Part shown: positions 14,720 through 29,224 of the stretch, one piece after another
Numbering within the stretch: position 1 is the stretch's first letter
Layout: every line of letters starts with the position of its first letter
Assembly: GCA_000499405.2 (NCBI GenBank)
Contig: HG738137.1
Coordinates: 19,740,603-19,804,602 of the forward strand
Direction of reading: 5' to 3'
Length of the DNA: 64,000 bases
From: Onchocerca volvulus
Taxonomy: Eukaryota > Nematoda > Chromadorea > Rhabditida > Onchocercidae
The notes under the pieces: model-generated
The model's input: only the letters and a program-made list of their open reading frames with translations
Databases searched by the model: none
What the model was told of the DNA's origin: nothing
Position numbers and translations under genes: made by a program

Positions 14720-17700
14720 TACAATCTATTTTCTATTCAAAATCATTTCTCTTTTGAAAATTTGCATGGAAGAATGCTATTCAATAAATCAAAAATTTTC
14801 AAGTTGCCAATTCAATGATTAAATAATTTTGCTAAATTATTTCTACTAGAAATTGCTGAGAATAGGCTTCAATCTTGATATTTTTTTATAATGAAGCAAT
14901 GTGTGCCATGAAGTGGTGGATTCTGCAATATTGAAAAAAGACGAAAGATTATCTTTCTAGGGTTTAATAATGGTATTATTTGCTTTTATTAATAAATATT
15001 GGAAAATTAATTTTTTAATTCATCATTTTAAAAATGGGACCTGATCTACAGTCATGAGATTTGGATTTGCGAATCACAATTTATATCTTCTGAATCGATT
15101 ACTGTGAGATACATTGTTCCCAAACAGTTCATACCATTTAAGTTAATAAGATATATATATATCTTATATATATATATATAAGTAAAGTAAAATATATATA
15201 TATAAGTAAAGTAAAATTTTTAAAAATTTTTGAAGGTGACGAATAAAATTAGAAAATAATTGAGAATGATTTAGGAGCATGATGTTCAGGACTATTTTTC
15301 AAACAAAGATCCAAGTTGAAGAATTTATTCAAAAAGATGTTTTAATGTTTTACACAGTTTTCTTTTTCATTAAATTTCTGCCATTATGATGTTTGTAATT
15401 TTTAAAATTTATGATACAATCAATGTTATATACATCAAACAAGGCCATAAATGAGCCATCTATCAAAGTTGTTCCATTTTGCACATTTTAATAGATCTGA
15501 AATCATCACAGATTAATAAGGAATAAAATCTTTCTTCAGTAATCGTCTCTTGGCAATTTTCCTTCACTTTCAGTTTTTTTTTTTTCTTTTTCTTATAAAA
15601 CCCTCAAGAAATTGGAAGTTTTTGTTAGCCTAGTTTGCAAAGACTCGTCTTGATTAACTTCGTTTCATTCTTAGAGAATTTAATTTAAAAGAGAGTTAGC
15701 AATTTACAATTGGGAAGCAAAAAAGAGGAATGTCAGATTCGATAAATTTGGGAAAAAAGAAATGTTCATTCTGTCGTGATTCCTTTTCATTTTACGTCCT
15801 TATACTGATGAGTTAACCGCTAAAAGAAATTTTTCAGATTCTCACGATGATGGAATACAATTAAATTTTTATGCGAATCGCTCGATGATGTCTTAAGCAA
15901 TGTCAGGTAAGCTCTTTGATTAAATGTAATTTGTCAATGTTAATTTTCAAGCAAACATTCAAATAAAAATTACAACCTCCGTAGATTCAGTACGGAATTT
16001 ATCTATTGAATCTATCTTTTCGAACTATTCTTTCTTATTCCCCTCTGTTTGAAATTCATTGGAAAGCATCTTTGTCAACTTAATTGTCAAAGACTACCGA
16101 TACCTATCATTTAGGATAGAATTTTCTACAAATTCTCATCAAACATCAGGATGAGTGCAGGATTAGTATCACATCGCATCTACTAATGCCATGCTATCAA
16201 CTGCTATAATTCGCAATCTGCTTGTTTCTTTTTTTCGATTCCCAATTAATCTTCGTTTTTTTGAAGTAATTAAATTTTAAATAATCTTATTCTGCAAGTA
16301 TTGTTTCAAATTAAATCAACTATTGGCTGGCACATAATCATGTTGCATGTTCTCAACCGATGAAACTTTACCTCCAGCACTAAAATCTTCAACTTTATTT
16401 CAAAAATTAAATTCGTTTTTTATAGTGCTAATAGAAAAAGCTGGCGCAATTAGAACAATTGGGATTGAAAGGACTGAAAGGTCGAATCTGCATAATGACC
16501 ATCAAGTTTTTTCTATTCGAAAGAATTTAAATTTATCTCTTTGTGAAATTGAAATTTAGATTTCAAATGAATTAGAATTGAGCAAAAAAGTAGTCTAAAA
16601 CTGAAAACTGCCTTAACTCTTCCAGCGATATTCTTCACAAGGTTAGTCTTAGTATTTACTTTTCTGGATCACAAATAATAACTTTTCCCTGGTATAGTTT
16701 GAATGAAATTATTATGAAAATAGTTCATATTTGTTTTGCTTCAGCTATTTTCCGTTTTATTGCCTTTCATCAAAAAAGATTTTGAAATAAAATCTTCAAG
16801 AATTCAAAAAAAAAAAAAAAAGGAATTTTAATCAGGAAAATCGTCATTTTCAGCTGTGGAAATTGTGAAGCAGTAAGCTTTGGCTAAAAAAAAAAAATAC
16901 TTTTTTTTTTTGGTTCAAATCCAATGCTTTTTTTTTTCTCAAAGCAAATAATGAGTTTGGAAATAGCACTTTTTCCATATAATCGCTTTGTAAACAATGC
17001 AAATGTGCAGGATAGTCGTAGCATGCATCTCAAAGTAAATATTTTTGAATCGTTTTAGGCCCTTTTTCATTTTTTTGAGATTTAAGATACTCTTGAAGTA
17101 ATTTTAATTCTGTTAAAAATTATTTTTTTTCTTTCTCTTTCTCTTTTTCTCTCTTCATTTTAAGTAAATTTTGAGATGAAACGTTTATACAAATAGATTC
17201 ATTATATATTGCGAAAACTTTTTTTGTTGTCCGAAAATAGTAAAATCAAAAGGTTGATTGCAATAATTCATGGTCCAGTTTTCTAAAAGTAAATTGGATA
17301 TTTTTGTAAATAGAAAGTTATCACTCGTTATTATCAGTTTTTTCATGAATGTTAGAATTGAAGTGCTACTGTGATTCTAAAAGGAAACTTAATATTCTTC
17401 ATAAAGTATTTTTTCTAAAAATCGGCTAATTGCCATAGAACAAATGCGTTTTAATTAATTTTATTACTAATTACATTTTTGGAATCAAATTGAATTGTGG
17501 ATGTAGATATTCTAGCAATATTGACAATAAGGCAATAAAATATGTTAATAGTTAAAGGAGAGATAAAAAATCGATTCTAGATGAGTGATCGAGATGATAA
17601 AAGAGCACTACTGATAATGATGGCACTGGTGGGAATAGTAGTGGTGATAATGTTGAAGAGTAGAATTGTGACACTAACAGTAGTAATGATAATATTGCAG

Positions 17701-20700
17701 CATGATGTTATCATTAGTTATAATAAATAATTCTATAGTATAGATAGAAAGATGCCTAAACAGAGAATAATAGAGCAAAACTTTTAGAAAAATGCTTGCC
17801 GCTCATTCAAAGTTTGTTAAAATTTTTTATATTTTAGTGAAGCCTAAGTATTATACTTATCCATATTTGTCAATTATTTCTGATATATTCAGAATTTAAT
17901 TTAATTCCTTTTTTAAATATTCGAAAGCTATTAAACATGCTAGTTGAGATTTTTATTGTCCTAAAAATCTTTTCCATGAAAGTTAAGAGCACTTGGCAAG
18001 TACTTAAACCTATGTTTCCAAAATTATATTAAATATAATCCAACCAAGGACATGAAAATGAATAAGGATATTACTCTTAATTTGTCTTTCCCGATTAATT
18101 TCTTTTTATTATTGCCATTCTTTAATAACAAAACCATTGCTACAACAGAGAAATGAGTTCAATATGAAAATAACTAGCATAATTGAATATTTGATGCTGG
18201 AATTTTGATCAGTTCAAAGGATTTCTCCAAGTTGAATTTTTCTTCAATAATGTTTCTAATAATAATGACCAAAGTAGTCAGCAATAGAACTAACCTTTTT
18301 TAAAATTATTTTTTGAATAGAAAATGCTATACCACTTTTTGCAATCAGAAATGCTAGCAGTTCGATATTTCAGAATGACTGCCATTACTTGAACTCGAAT
18401 TACTGCATTTGGTCCCTTAAATAGGAAACAAAAATAAGCATGGAAGAAGGAATGAAAACATCAATTTTGGGACAAATTGTGCTGTAACAGTAATTTCTCT
18501 CCTTTAACTCTCTTCATCATACATCATCGATCATTCATCCAATCTTCATTCGAAAAAATCCAAAAAGTCGGAATTTCTCACTGACAAAGTACATTTTCGA
18601 TATCTGATCTCTCATCGTTCAACAAACAATCTTTTTATTTCCATCCTATTTACCGTAATAAAATAAAATGCATTTCATCTTTCATTTCAATATTCTTCTC
18701 GCAAACGTTGCATTCATTGAAATATATTTTGAAAGAGAATTATTTCAATTTCCTTTTTTTCTTCATTTATTTTAAATTTTCGAATACTCCATAAGTGCTT
18801 TTTTATCGGGAACATAATTGTTTAAAACATTAAAAATAAGAGATCAAAGAGCGCTGCTTCCTGCAAATTTTAAAATCAATTTTTAAACGAACGAAGGAAA
18901 ACGTACGAAATTTAATGCCATGTACAATAAATAGCATAAAATAAATATTAAATGTTGCTGACTTCTGTTTTGCAACTTAAGTTGTAACGTGGGAAAAGGA
19001 AACAAAAGAGCTTGTATGTTGTAACTGGCCAATGTTGCCAAGCAACCTTGGCTCTTAGGTTGCTTTGGCACAGTTTACAACTAAGATAGAAGTTGTATTT
19101 ATATATAACAATAGCGAAATTGTATTGAAAGACTTTTCAAAATTATTCAATAATTCAGTAGAGCACAATAAGTTCGTACTGATAGAACCGCTCAACTTCC
19201 AGAATCTTTCTCATCTACTAATTTTTAGATGAAAATTAATAAATTATATTTTCTTCAACTCTTCACTTTTAATTCCTTCAAACTTTTTACAAAAATCCTA
19301 TCTGACGGTTACAGTCTTTTTCTGACTTTGATAATTCCAGTATCTTTATTCGAAGCAAATCTTGGCTTTCTTCATCAATATTTCTTTCAAATCGCTACCA
19401 TCTGATGATATTATTTTCATTGCTTCAAACAAATTCAGTTCAGTAATGCCAAATTTTTAATTCATTCAATAATTCTTAGTGTTTTCGATGAACATTTCCA
19501 CCAATGGAATTATTCCAAAAAAAAACCAACTATTAATTCTTTCGGACCATATAACCTTATTCTTGACAAAATTCACAGATTATGAGAAGACAAATTACTT
19601 TTATTTAACCAAAATAGATTAAACGAAAGCTGGAGCGCCTGAGAAAGTATGCAAATGCTAATTTTATGAGAGAATGCTTTTCGATTTCGACTCAACTTCC
19701 ATCCGATAAAAAATTTTGGAATAAATCTAACTGACACTCATAGAAAAATAGTCGAACTACGAGATTGTTCTTCGACCTTACTTAGGAATAATATGCAGAA
19801 GAATAATTTTTCATACCCTCAACTAGAGAAAATTTGTTTTTTGAAGGATGGACACTATCAAGCTGCATTGTTCATTAATTCAAGTTTTTACAAATATTTT
19901 TTCCCCCGACAAATTTAGTTTTTCAAAAAATTTAATCGAATTATTTCTAATAATTTAATATCAATCAAACCAATTTGCATGACACGGAACTGTCTTATGC
20001 TGATGATGATAGCATTAAAGTTTTAAGTAAGCCACATTTTCCTAAATCTATCGATATTACTTAATTAATTAAATCAACCTATGTAATTTAGATGACATCT
20101 TGATGTCATTTATCGTGATGCTATAGTAACTCTAAAAGTTGAAAGAATACATTGAACTTCAAAAAAAAAAAAAAAAGAAACGATCAATCTCTTACATCGT
20201 TGACCTTTCAGATGTTACAGAAAACTCCTGAACATATGGGTTGCAAATCCACAGTTTTTCAATTATAATTAAATCGACATATAGTGGAAACTAAATTTTT
20301 GCTCACAATTTATATTTTTAGTTATTACTTTTTATGATTGCTTTCAACTGATAAGTAATAAAATTGTGTTCTGTCCTTTGCTTAATATTTTCGGTAGCAA
20401 AATTAATAAATGTTAACAGAATCAAATTATTTGAAATAAAAGAAAATATTAATGATTGCAACTTAAGGAAATTCATTAAAATAGAAAAAAAAAGAGGATA
20501 TTCAGGAAAGTTCAAATAATCTGTTTGAATAATTAAGGAAGAAATTTTACTTTTAAAAATGCAGGAAAAATTGATATAATTTGTTCCTTTTCATGCCAAT
20601 GGAATACTACAACTAAGTAGATGAAGCTTATCACATTATCACTAGAAACGATGCCAACAAAGCAGACTGAACATCATTAATAATCAATGATAAACACATT

Positions 20701-20949
20701 CTTCATTCATTTATATCTTGAAAAATATTTGAAATATTCATTAAAACAGAAAAGAAAGGATATTTTCAAATCCGCGTTCCTGTAAATTTGTTCTTGTTTT
20801 TCAAAACTGAACAATCTACTGATTACAATCTGATCAGACAATAATTAATGCCACTAAAAAGTAGTTATCTAATTGAATTGTTTATTGATTTGTGCCAAAT
20901 CGATTTCAAAGTTAATTATGTAGATAAATTACCGAAAATGATATTTTAG
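14720..20949. other. Intergenic, cysteine-rich gene to Rab gene
   Basis: About 6.2 kb, very AT-rich, with many A and T homopolymers and a perfect 24-bp duplication at 15169-15216. A region at 15838-15907 has TTTTTCAG upstream and an excellent donor CAG/GTAAGC downstream, but every frame between them is stopped; it could be a non-coding first exon. No other feature supported. Confidence 0.45.
15169..15216. repeat. Perfect 24-bp tandem duplication
   Basis: The word TATATATATATAAGTAAAGT plus AAAA occurs at 15169-15192 and again at 15193-15216 without change. It is probably replication slippage next to an AT-rich palindromic tract at 15150-15180. Confidence 0.9.
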
Positions 20950-20972
20950 ATGTAGCTGCAAGAGAAAATGAC

Positions 20973-22767
<1,795 letters not shown>

Positions 22768-23125
22768 TTATTCGCTTTGTTTCAGTCGAAATGTGTTTTT
22801 CTTTGATGGCTATAAGTATTATTATTGTTGCAAAAAGAAGTATGAAATTAATTATTATTATTATTACAAAATTCTTGTGGAATCTCTTCTTCATTCTTTT
22901 TTCCTCTTTTAATTGACTACACTTTCCAGCATATTCGCATTTTGGCAGGATCAAATGATCATTTGGTATTGATTTATGATATTGCGCCTAATTTCATCAT
23001 AAAACTTCAAAGTTTGCAAAACCAAAACTTTTCACATACAGTGAATTTTAATTAAATTTTGGCAACCATATCTTGCAATCATCATCCACAATGTATTCAA
23101 GTGGGAAAATACGTAATCCATTTAT
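22768..23125. other. Convergent spacer, Rab to IFT22
   Basis: 358 bases between the two stop codons, so it must hold both 3' UTRs. It contains a short ATT-rich run around 22850-22867. The minus-strand frame at 22718-22954 has no domain and overlaps the Rab stop. No gene seen. Confidence 0.6.
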
Positions 23126-24914
23126 TCATTTCTTTTGAAATTTCACATTTGAAATCACTCGACATAAAAAACCATTGAATTCTAATCGAAGATTGTCATC
23201 GTTTCGATCGATATTGAATGGAATAACTCGAAGACCTCTCATTTGAGGTACGAGATGAAATTTGGTATTTACCGCATTATTGATCACTGCATTGCTGGAT
23301 GGTTCACTGGTTGTATGCAATAAAACAAGTACGAGTGATGGATCAATATTTCCACGTTGTACAAATTCCTCGTACCTTTGAACAGATCTGATTGATCTAA
23401 TTGATTCATAATGAAATCAAATTTTCAGTAAAATTTATTTCTGATTGATTCGTAATGAATAAAGTTTTGGGTGCTTATTACTTCAGATATTCTGGAACTT
23501 TTGAGATTTTCAGAAGCATTTCTTCAGTTATATTATGTAAAGGGATAATTTAAAGTTGAGAATGGTTGATAGAAAACCGATCAATCCGGCATTCCGGATA
23601 AACTATATCCTGAAGTGAACTTCCTTACTATTGTTATTTCAGATCCTACAAGCTATTAGTTATTGAATCATTTTTGCTTAAAACAAACAATAAGTACCAA
23701 TCCTGAGTATAAAGGATTCTTCACCCAGTATTTCGCTGTTTCTTCTTATTGCAACAAATTTATGCTTAACCTGCCTGATGTGAAAAGAAACGATCAATCA
23801 ACCGCAAGAGTTGCTATCCTTTTAAGCTCATATCTGAGTGCAATTGATTATTTTCGCTTTTTCCTAATTAAATCAATTAAAAGTATTGACAACTTGGTAC
23901 CACGGTAAAAGTGCTGATCCACTGTCTTGATCAGACTTACATACAAGTATAACACCATCAGTATTACATCGGATCGCAGGCCAGCACCGTTCATATTGTT
24001 TATCACCACTACAATCCCAAAGTTCTACTTCTGCTTCCACTCTCTCTCCATTAAGTTCCAAGTCATTGCTTTCGAATTCAACAATTCTCACACCTTAATA
24101 TTGCTATGATTTCATTGATGTCAAAGGTCACAAAAGCGAATCGAAGTATTGAATTTTCGATGCAATAGCTATCTGCAATTTCCAGAGACAAATAATACAT
24201 TGCAAGATGCTCAGTTGTTAAATTCGAATAATCCTCTGAGGTCAGCAGAAGTTTCGAAAATAAATCTTATTTGAAGTCAAAAAATATCTTATCATCTGTT
24301 GCATAGAAATAAGCATGAACAAAAAAAAAATGTTTACCTCGAGTTGGTCGATTTATATTCAGGCTTATATCATTTGAATCGGCCAAGTAATTCGATATTA
24401 TCGTTTTTCCGCTCTAATTCTTGATGTAATTAGGAAAAAGTCTTTTTTTCTGTTTTATCAAATTAAAGTCTTTATTGGTAATATGAATCTTCAAACTTTG
24501 AAATATAAGTTAAAAGTTGTTCGAAAAAAAGCCAAAATGAGTTTCAGTTAACAAACTTGACTTTTTTTTTAAAAAAAAAATTTGAAAAATCGAAATATTT
24601 AGCAGCAGATGTATTACAAAAAGTAACAAAATTTTATCATATGTTACTTTAATTTTTGATATTTTAGCCCGCAATTTATACAAGACATTCAGAGAGAAGA
24701 AAAGTTCAAAATTGTCAAAATGCTGTCGCAAAAAAATTTTTGGATATTGGACTTTAAATTGTGAAAGATTCAATGCAAGCTTTATTATTCAATTATAACT
24801 TTGGCTGTTAATGGAAAAATCGATGGTTCAAATTGATCGAAAGTAATATGATCTTACCTTAGATGGTCCAAGAACAAGAATTTTGATCTTCAAAGGAACC
24901 GCTGCTGTCATCAT
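23126..24914 (-). CDS. IFT22: Intraflagellar transport protein 22 (RABL5/IFT22), atypical small GTPase
   Basis: A Rab-like GTPase that is a subunit of the IFT-B train; in nematodes cilia occur on sensory neurons. Four exons in coding order: 24914-24858, 24413-24338, 24093-23901, 23375-23126, giving 191 residues (human RABL5 has 185). The P-loop GPSKSGKT (16-23) spans intron 1. Family-specific blocks are RPTRGVRIVEFE, then ELWDCSGD in place of the usual WDTAGQ, then the CWPAI block, and a Trp-Tyr (split by intron 3) leading into the EEFVQ helix. The NKxD guanine motif is absent, as is normal in this family. The intron 3 donor was set at TG/GTACCA because only that phase restores the conserved Trp-Tyr. 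The start is the first of two adjacent ATGs. I see no convincing X-box (DAF-19 site) just upstream. Confidence 0.93.
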
Positions 24915-26593
24915 TCGCCGTTGAGACGTTGGAAACTTATCACCATGACTACATCATCATCATCTTGCGATAATGCACTGAAGACTTTAATGAAATTGTT
25001 GATCTCAAAAGACTTGAATTATCTCATGACTGACATGCTTTCTTATCATTTTATCAATGTGTGAAGAAAATAAGATTAATTTCGGTCAATCAGTATCATT
25101 TGTTTCGTTGATGATATTGACTGATTAAAAATTATTTTAATCTAATTATAATATTTTTAAAGCGATTATTTTCCTTTCAGACCGAGTGCCACAGAATTGA
25201 TAACCATTATTTCAGCAATTTCTATCGTAAACAAATATATATATAAGATAAATTCAAGAATTTCAAACGATAAAATCCGTCAATAAACCTGATATGTTTA
25301 TGTTTTGATGGTAATTTTAACAAATTTGAAGTATTCCATTGTTTCTGCTTCATCATAATGTAAAAAGAATATTTTTTTACCAAGTTTCATACTACATGTG
25401 AATATATTATAAATCATTCCCAGCCATTCATTTATTATCGAAATCAAAAATTCGGATTTTCGGGTTGGATGGAATCGCTAAAATAGTTAATTTGTTTTTT
25501 TCTTGTTGCGGATTTCTAAAATGATTGTTATAAATAAAGAATTTACTCTTTGAGATACATTTTTTTTAAAATATATTTCAGACTTCACTCTTTAAATACA
25601 GCAGTAATAATACATTATATTTATCTCTGAGTTTTTCATGTTCTCGAAATATTTGGCATGAATTTCATTCAGTGCTAAATCTATTCATAAAGGAATATTT
25701 CGAAAAAGTTGATTTTTCTTAGCACAATATACCATACCTTCTCGAACATTAAAAAAAATCAAGCTAAATTAAATACTTTGTCAATGAAAGTAATCAAAGC
25801 TTGCAGGTTGTTTCACAAATTTTGTTGATCATCAATCCAATCAATGCCAGCTTATTTTACATGATCGATTCTATGTAATAAAATTTGTACAAGTAGTGAA
25901 AACAATGATAATGCTATGATACGCAATAATGATGATAAATTCATATATTTAGTGATAATGACAATAAAACCGCAGGTTTTTTAAATTTAAGACTCCTAAA
26001 CAATGACCTTAAAAAATTATTTTTGATATTACCTTGATATTATTCAAATATCAAAATGTTTTTATACTAGATGAATAAATGAATGAATTGAATAGCTAAT
26101 TAGTTAATCAGGTACTTGATCTAGCAAGTTTCAAATTAATTCACAAGAATCAAAGTACATGAATGAATTATTGAAACTACAACCAAAATATCCTGCAAGA
26201 AAAAAAAGTTCGAAAAATTCGAATATAAAAATTTGAATACAATAAATATAAACAATTTTGAATGTTTCAAATTTATTCTTTAAAGCTGTTAAGTCGGTGT
26301 AATGTCAAGACATTGTATGTTTTACAACTTTTTGAGTGGTTGATTTAAAATAAGTTTGTCTTTGAGTCTCTTTGATCATGCTACCTTGATATTTTTACTC
26401 AAAAAATGAACTAATTTTTCGAATAGCTTAAAAAGGAACGTTTCGAAATTAAATTTAAACAAGGGAAAATTTTCAGAAACTTCGAATTCTTCTTGAAATT
26501 ACCTCTTTGATCTCTTCAAATATTCATAATTTACATTGTGATCTGCTCAAAATATTTTCTCAAAACTTAAAGTTCTGTAGATTTCAAACGATA
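24915..26593. other. Divergent intergenic, IFT22 to MSP-domain gene
   Basis: About 1.7 kb of AT-rich DNA that should contain both promoters. I recognise no promoter element. A short CATCAT cluster lies at 24953-24963. No exon seen. Confidence 0.5.
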
Positions 26594-26601
26594 TATTTCA
26601 G
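26594..26601 (+). other. Predicted trans-splice acceptor of the MSP-domain gene
   Basis: TATTTCAG ends at 26601, eight bases before the ATG at 26610, with no joinable upstream coding exon. Spacing and sequence fit a spliced-leader site. Confidence 0.55.
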
Positions 26602-26609
26602 GATAAACA

Positions 26610-28213
26610 ATGACTGAAGCTGCTGCACCAGCAAAAAATGCACCTCCTGCTTCAACTCCAACTCCACCAGCTAGTAATCCTGCAGTTGCACCTTCGGGAA
26701 ATGCACCTCCGTCTGCACCGCAAGGCGGGACAAAACCACCGGTTACTGCGGTACCGATAATACCAAATAAACCGAACGAGCCAGCGTTCCAGCTGAAAAT
26801 TGAGCCAGATACAAGACTGGAATTTAAAAGTGACAAATTGACGGAAGAACCGTGCCAAATTGAAGTTAAATTGACAAATCCAACAAAAGATAGGCAAACA
26901 TTCAAGGTCTTTCTTTTTTTAGTGATATTTGGCAACAAATCTAAGTTTCTCTGAGAAGTTGGCTTTAAATTGGTGGTATCGATTGACTTTATTGTTTCAA
27001 AACAACCTGGCAAAGACTTGCCAAAAAATACATTCAAATCCTTCTCTTTCAGTGTTTGTTTGTATCCAAACTTTTGTATGTCCTAATCTGCTGAGCCTAA
27101 CAACTATAAAGTTGTAAATTCGCCAGTCTTTGAATTCTCTATTAGGAGAAGTATGCTTTATCATAAATTCTCAGATCATGAATTTCATGAGAAATCATAA
27201 AAATCAAAAATTTCTTCAAATAATTTATGTCTTGTTTTATTATCGAATACGACATCGCTCGTTGAATAAAAAAAAATTGACGAATCTTTAAATGTTTTAG
27301 GTAAAATGTACATCGAATGATATTTTTCGGGTACGTCCACCGCTTGGATTTTGCGATGCAGAAGCTTCGGTTCCAATTAAAATTACATTTTCAAGCAAAA
27401 CGGTGCCTGATAGTGGAAGACATTACTTTGCATTTTATCACATGAAAAACAATGAGGTTCGTCAAGTAGTTGAACATCTTAATTAATCTTTCCACGAACT
27501 CTTGTCGAAAGAATCCGGAATTTCACATTTTTCTCCTTCTTGGGATTCATTTTTCTTTCTTTAATCTTTAATTAAAGAACATAGATTAAGACGAGCCAAC
27601 GCTATATTTTTTGACATTTATCATTTCATATGATCCTGATAATACTGCACTTCAAGCCACAATTTCATATCCTTATTATTTATTTCTCGACTATTTTGAC
27701 ATAACAAAGTTCGTCGAATCGTTCATAGTCGTTGGTATTAGTCCTCTCTCAACCATTTATTTTTTCTGACCAAATAAAGCGCTTTTATCATTACTATTTA
27801 ATAAATATTTTGTACATGCAAGCAAGCGTACGTGAATTCACCTCTAACTGCAACACTCAACACATACGTAAACGCTATGTTTAGCAAACGGAAACAAGTC
27901 GAATGTGATGTGTAAAGATTAAATGTAAATACCTGAACTTGCTAGTAATATGAAGCATGATTCAACTAACAGACATATTCGAGAATTGTTTTATTTGTAG
28001 AAGGAAAAGACCGCTCGACAGGTTTGGACACCGCAGTCGAAGTTTGAAGGTGTACGTCGTGTCCTGGTTTACTTCCTCAAAAATGACGGAACTCTGGCTC
28101 CACCAACTGCAGGTGCGTCACGTACTGATAACGTACAAGCGGCCAGTACACCAACAGGAAGTGCACCTGCGGTACCTGCTGCTGGAAATGAAGTTACTGC
28201 ACCGACGAAATGA
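26610..28213 (+). CDS. MSP-domain protein with Pro/Ala-rich tails
   Basis: Three exons (26610-26906, 27301-27456, 28001-28213) give 221 residues. Residues 1-55 are Pro/Ala/Thr-rich and low complexity, without a signal peptide. Residues about 60-178 form a major-sperm-protein immunoglobulin-like domain: KIEPDTRLEF, KLTNPTKDRQTFKVKC, then RVRPPLGF in the place of the usual YGVRPPxG, and VLVYFLKNDGTLAPP at the end. The last 40 residues are again Ala/Pro/Thr-rich. It is larger than the 127-residue MSP and has no C-terminal membrane anchor, so it is not VAP. By family it probably belongs to sperm MSP-associated proteins such as the MFP1-like group; that is inference. AATAAA at 28414-28419 is about 200 bases past the stop. 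Confidence 0.92.
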
Positions 28214-29224
28214 AAATCGATAGGAAAAATTGCGCGAAAAATCAGTCGAATGATGTACAATTCCCATTTTATATTGGATGGATTCAAGTAAAAATCTGAA
28301 AACAAACAAAGAAACAAACATCTAACAACGAAATTCCAAAAACTCTCATATATCTTTCGCTAATCACAACAAATCACCTATCATCAATTATCATCGTGAT
28401 ATCGCATTAATGCAATAAACAATCTGTGGAAGTTGTCTACTACACTAGACTGAAAATGCTAGGTGTAAAATCGAAATAGGAACAGAGTTTAGTTCCAAAT
28501 TAAGCTTAATTTAATTGGGATATGCTGATCTGTCTAACTGATTAATGAAGAATAAGTTTTCAAATATTTCATCGAAAATTCGATAGCTTGCAAGACATCA
28601 TTCTCGACTCTCGAGCAATTGGAACAGCTGTGTGCTCCTCTATACACACATGTATCTGTGTATCTTTGCAGCAAAATTATTTCTTTAAAACTTTTGCCAA
28701 TTTTATTGCCGAAAGTTTTCCAAATAATGCTGCATTTTGGATAGCTTTTTCAGTGCCACTATGCTTTATTCAAGAGTTTTAGTAATGAGCAGCGCAAAAT
28801 TTAAGTGCAAAAATCTCATTTTACACTTAAAAACTTTGTAATTCGTCTTGAATGTTCGTACTTTTCCCCGTTCCGGTAAATAACAAAATAGTAAATGTAT
28901 AAAATATGTATTTACGTAATATCAAATAAGTCATTTAAATATTGTAAGTAAGAGTACTACAAACACCCGGTACAAGTTAGAAGCTTGATGCTATATTTAG
29001 TTTTTTTTAAAGTCAAAGTTTGCGTGAAATTTATCAATTCATGATTTGATGAATATTAAGATGAATTACAATTTCTAATTTGACCAATTCAGCATTTAAC
29101 TCGTAATTTTTGACTTACAACCATTTTTTAGGTAAAATTAATTGACTTGTTCGAAACTTCACATTTTTCTTGCTTTTTCTGAATTTTCTATTTTAACCTC
29201 AACTGGCAAAGTCAAGAGTATAAA
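28214..29224. other. Intergenic, MSP-domain gene to syntrophin
   Basis: 1.0 kb. Holds the MSP-domain 3' UTR with AATAAA at 28414-28419, then AT-rich DNA. The gap is too long for a typical nematode operon spacer. The frame at 28588-28782 has no recognisable content. Confidence 0.5.

Noticed and set aside
15838..15907. Exon-like segment with strong acceptor and donor far upstream of the Rab gene
   Set aside because: All three frames contain stops; at most a non-coding leader exon, so it was not added to the gene.
24915..24960. X-box (DAF-19/RFX site) upstream of IFT22
   Set aside because: Only a GTTTCC half-site is present on the minus strand; the second half does not match the known consensus.
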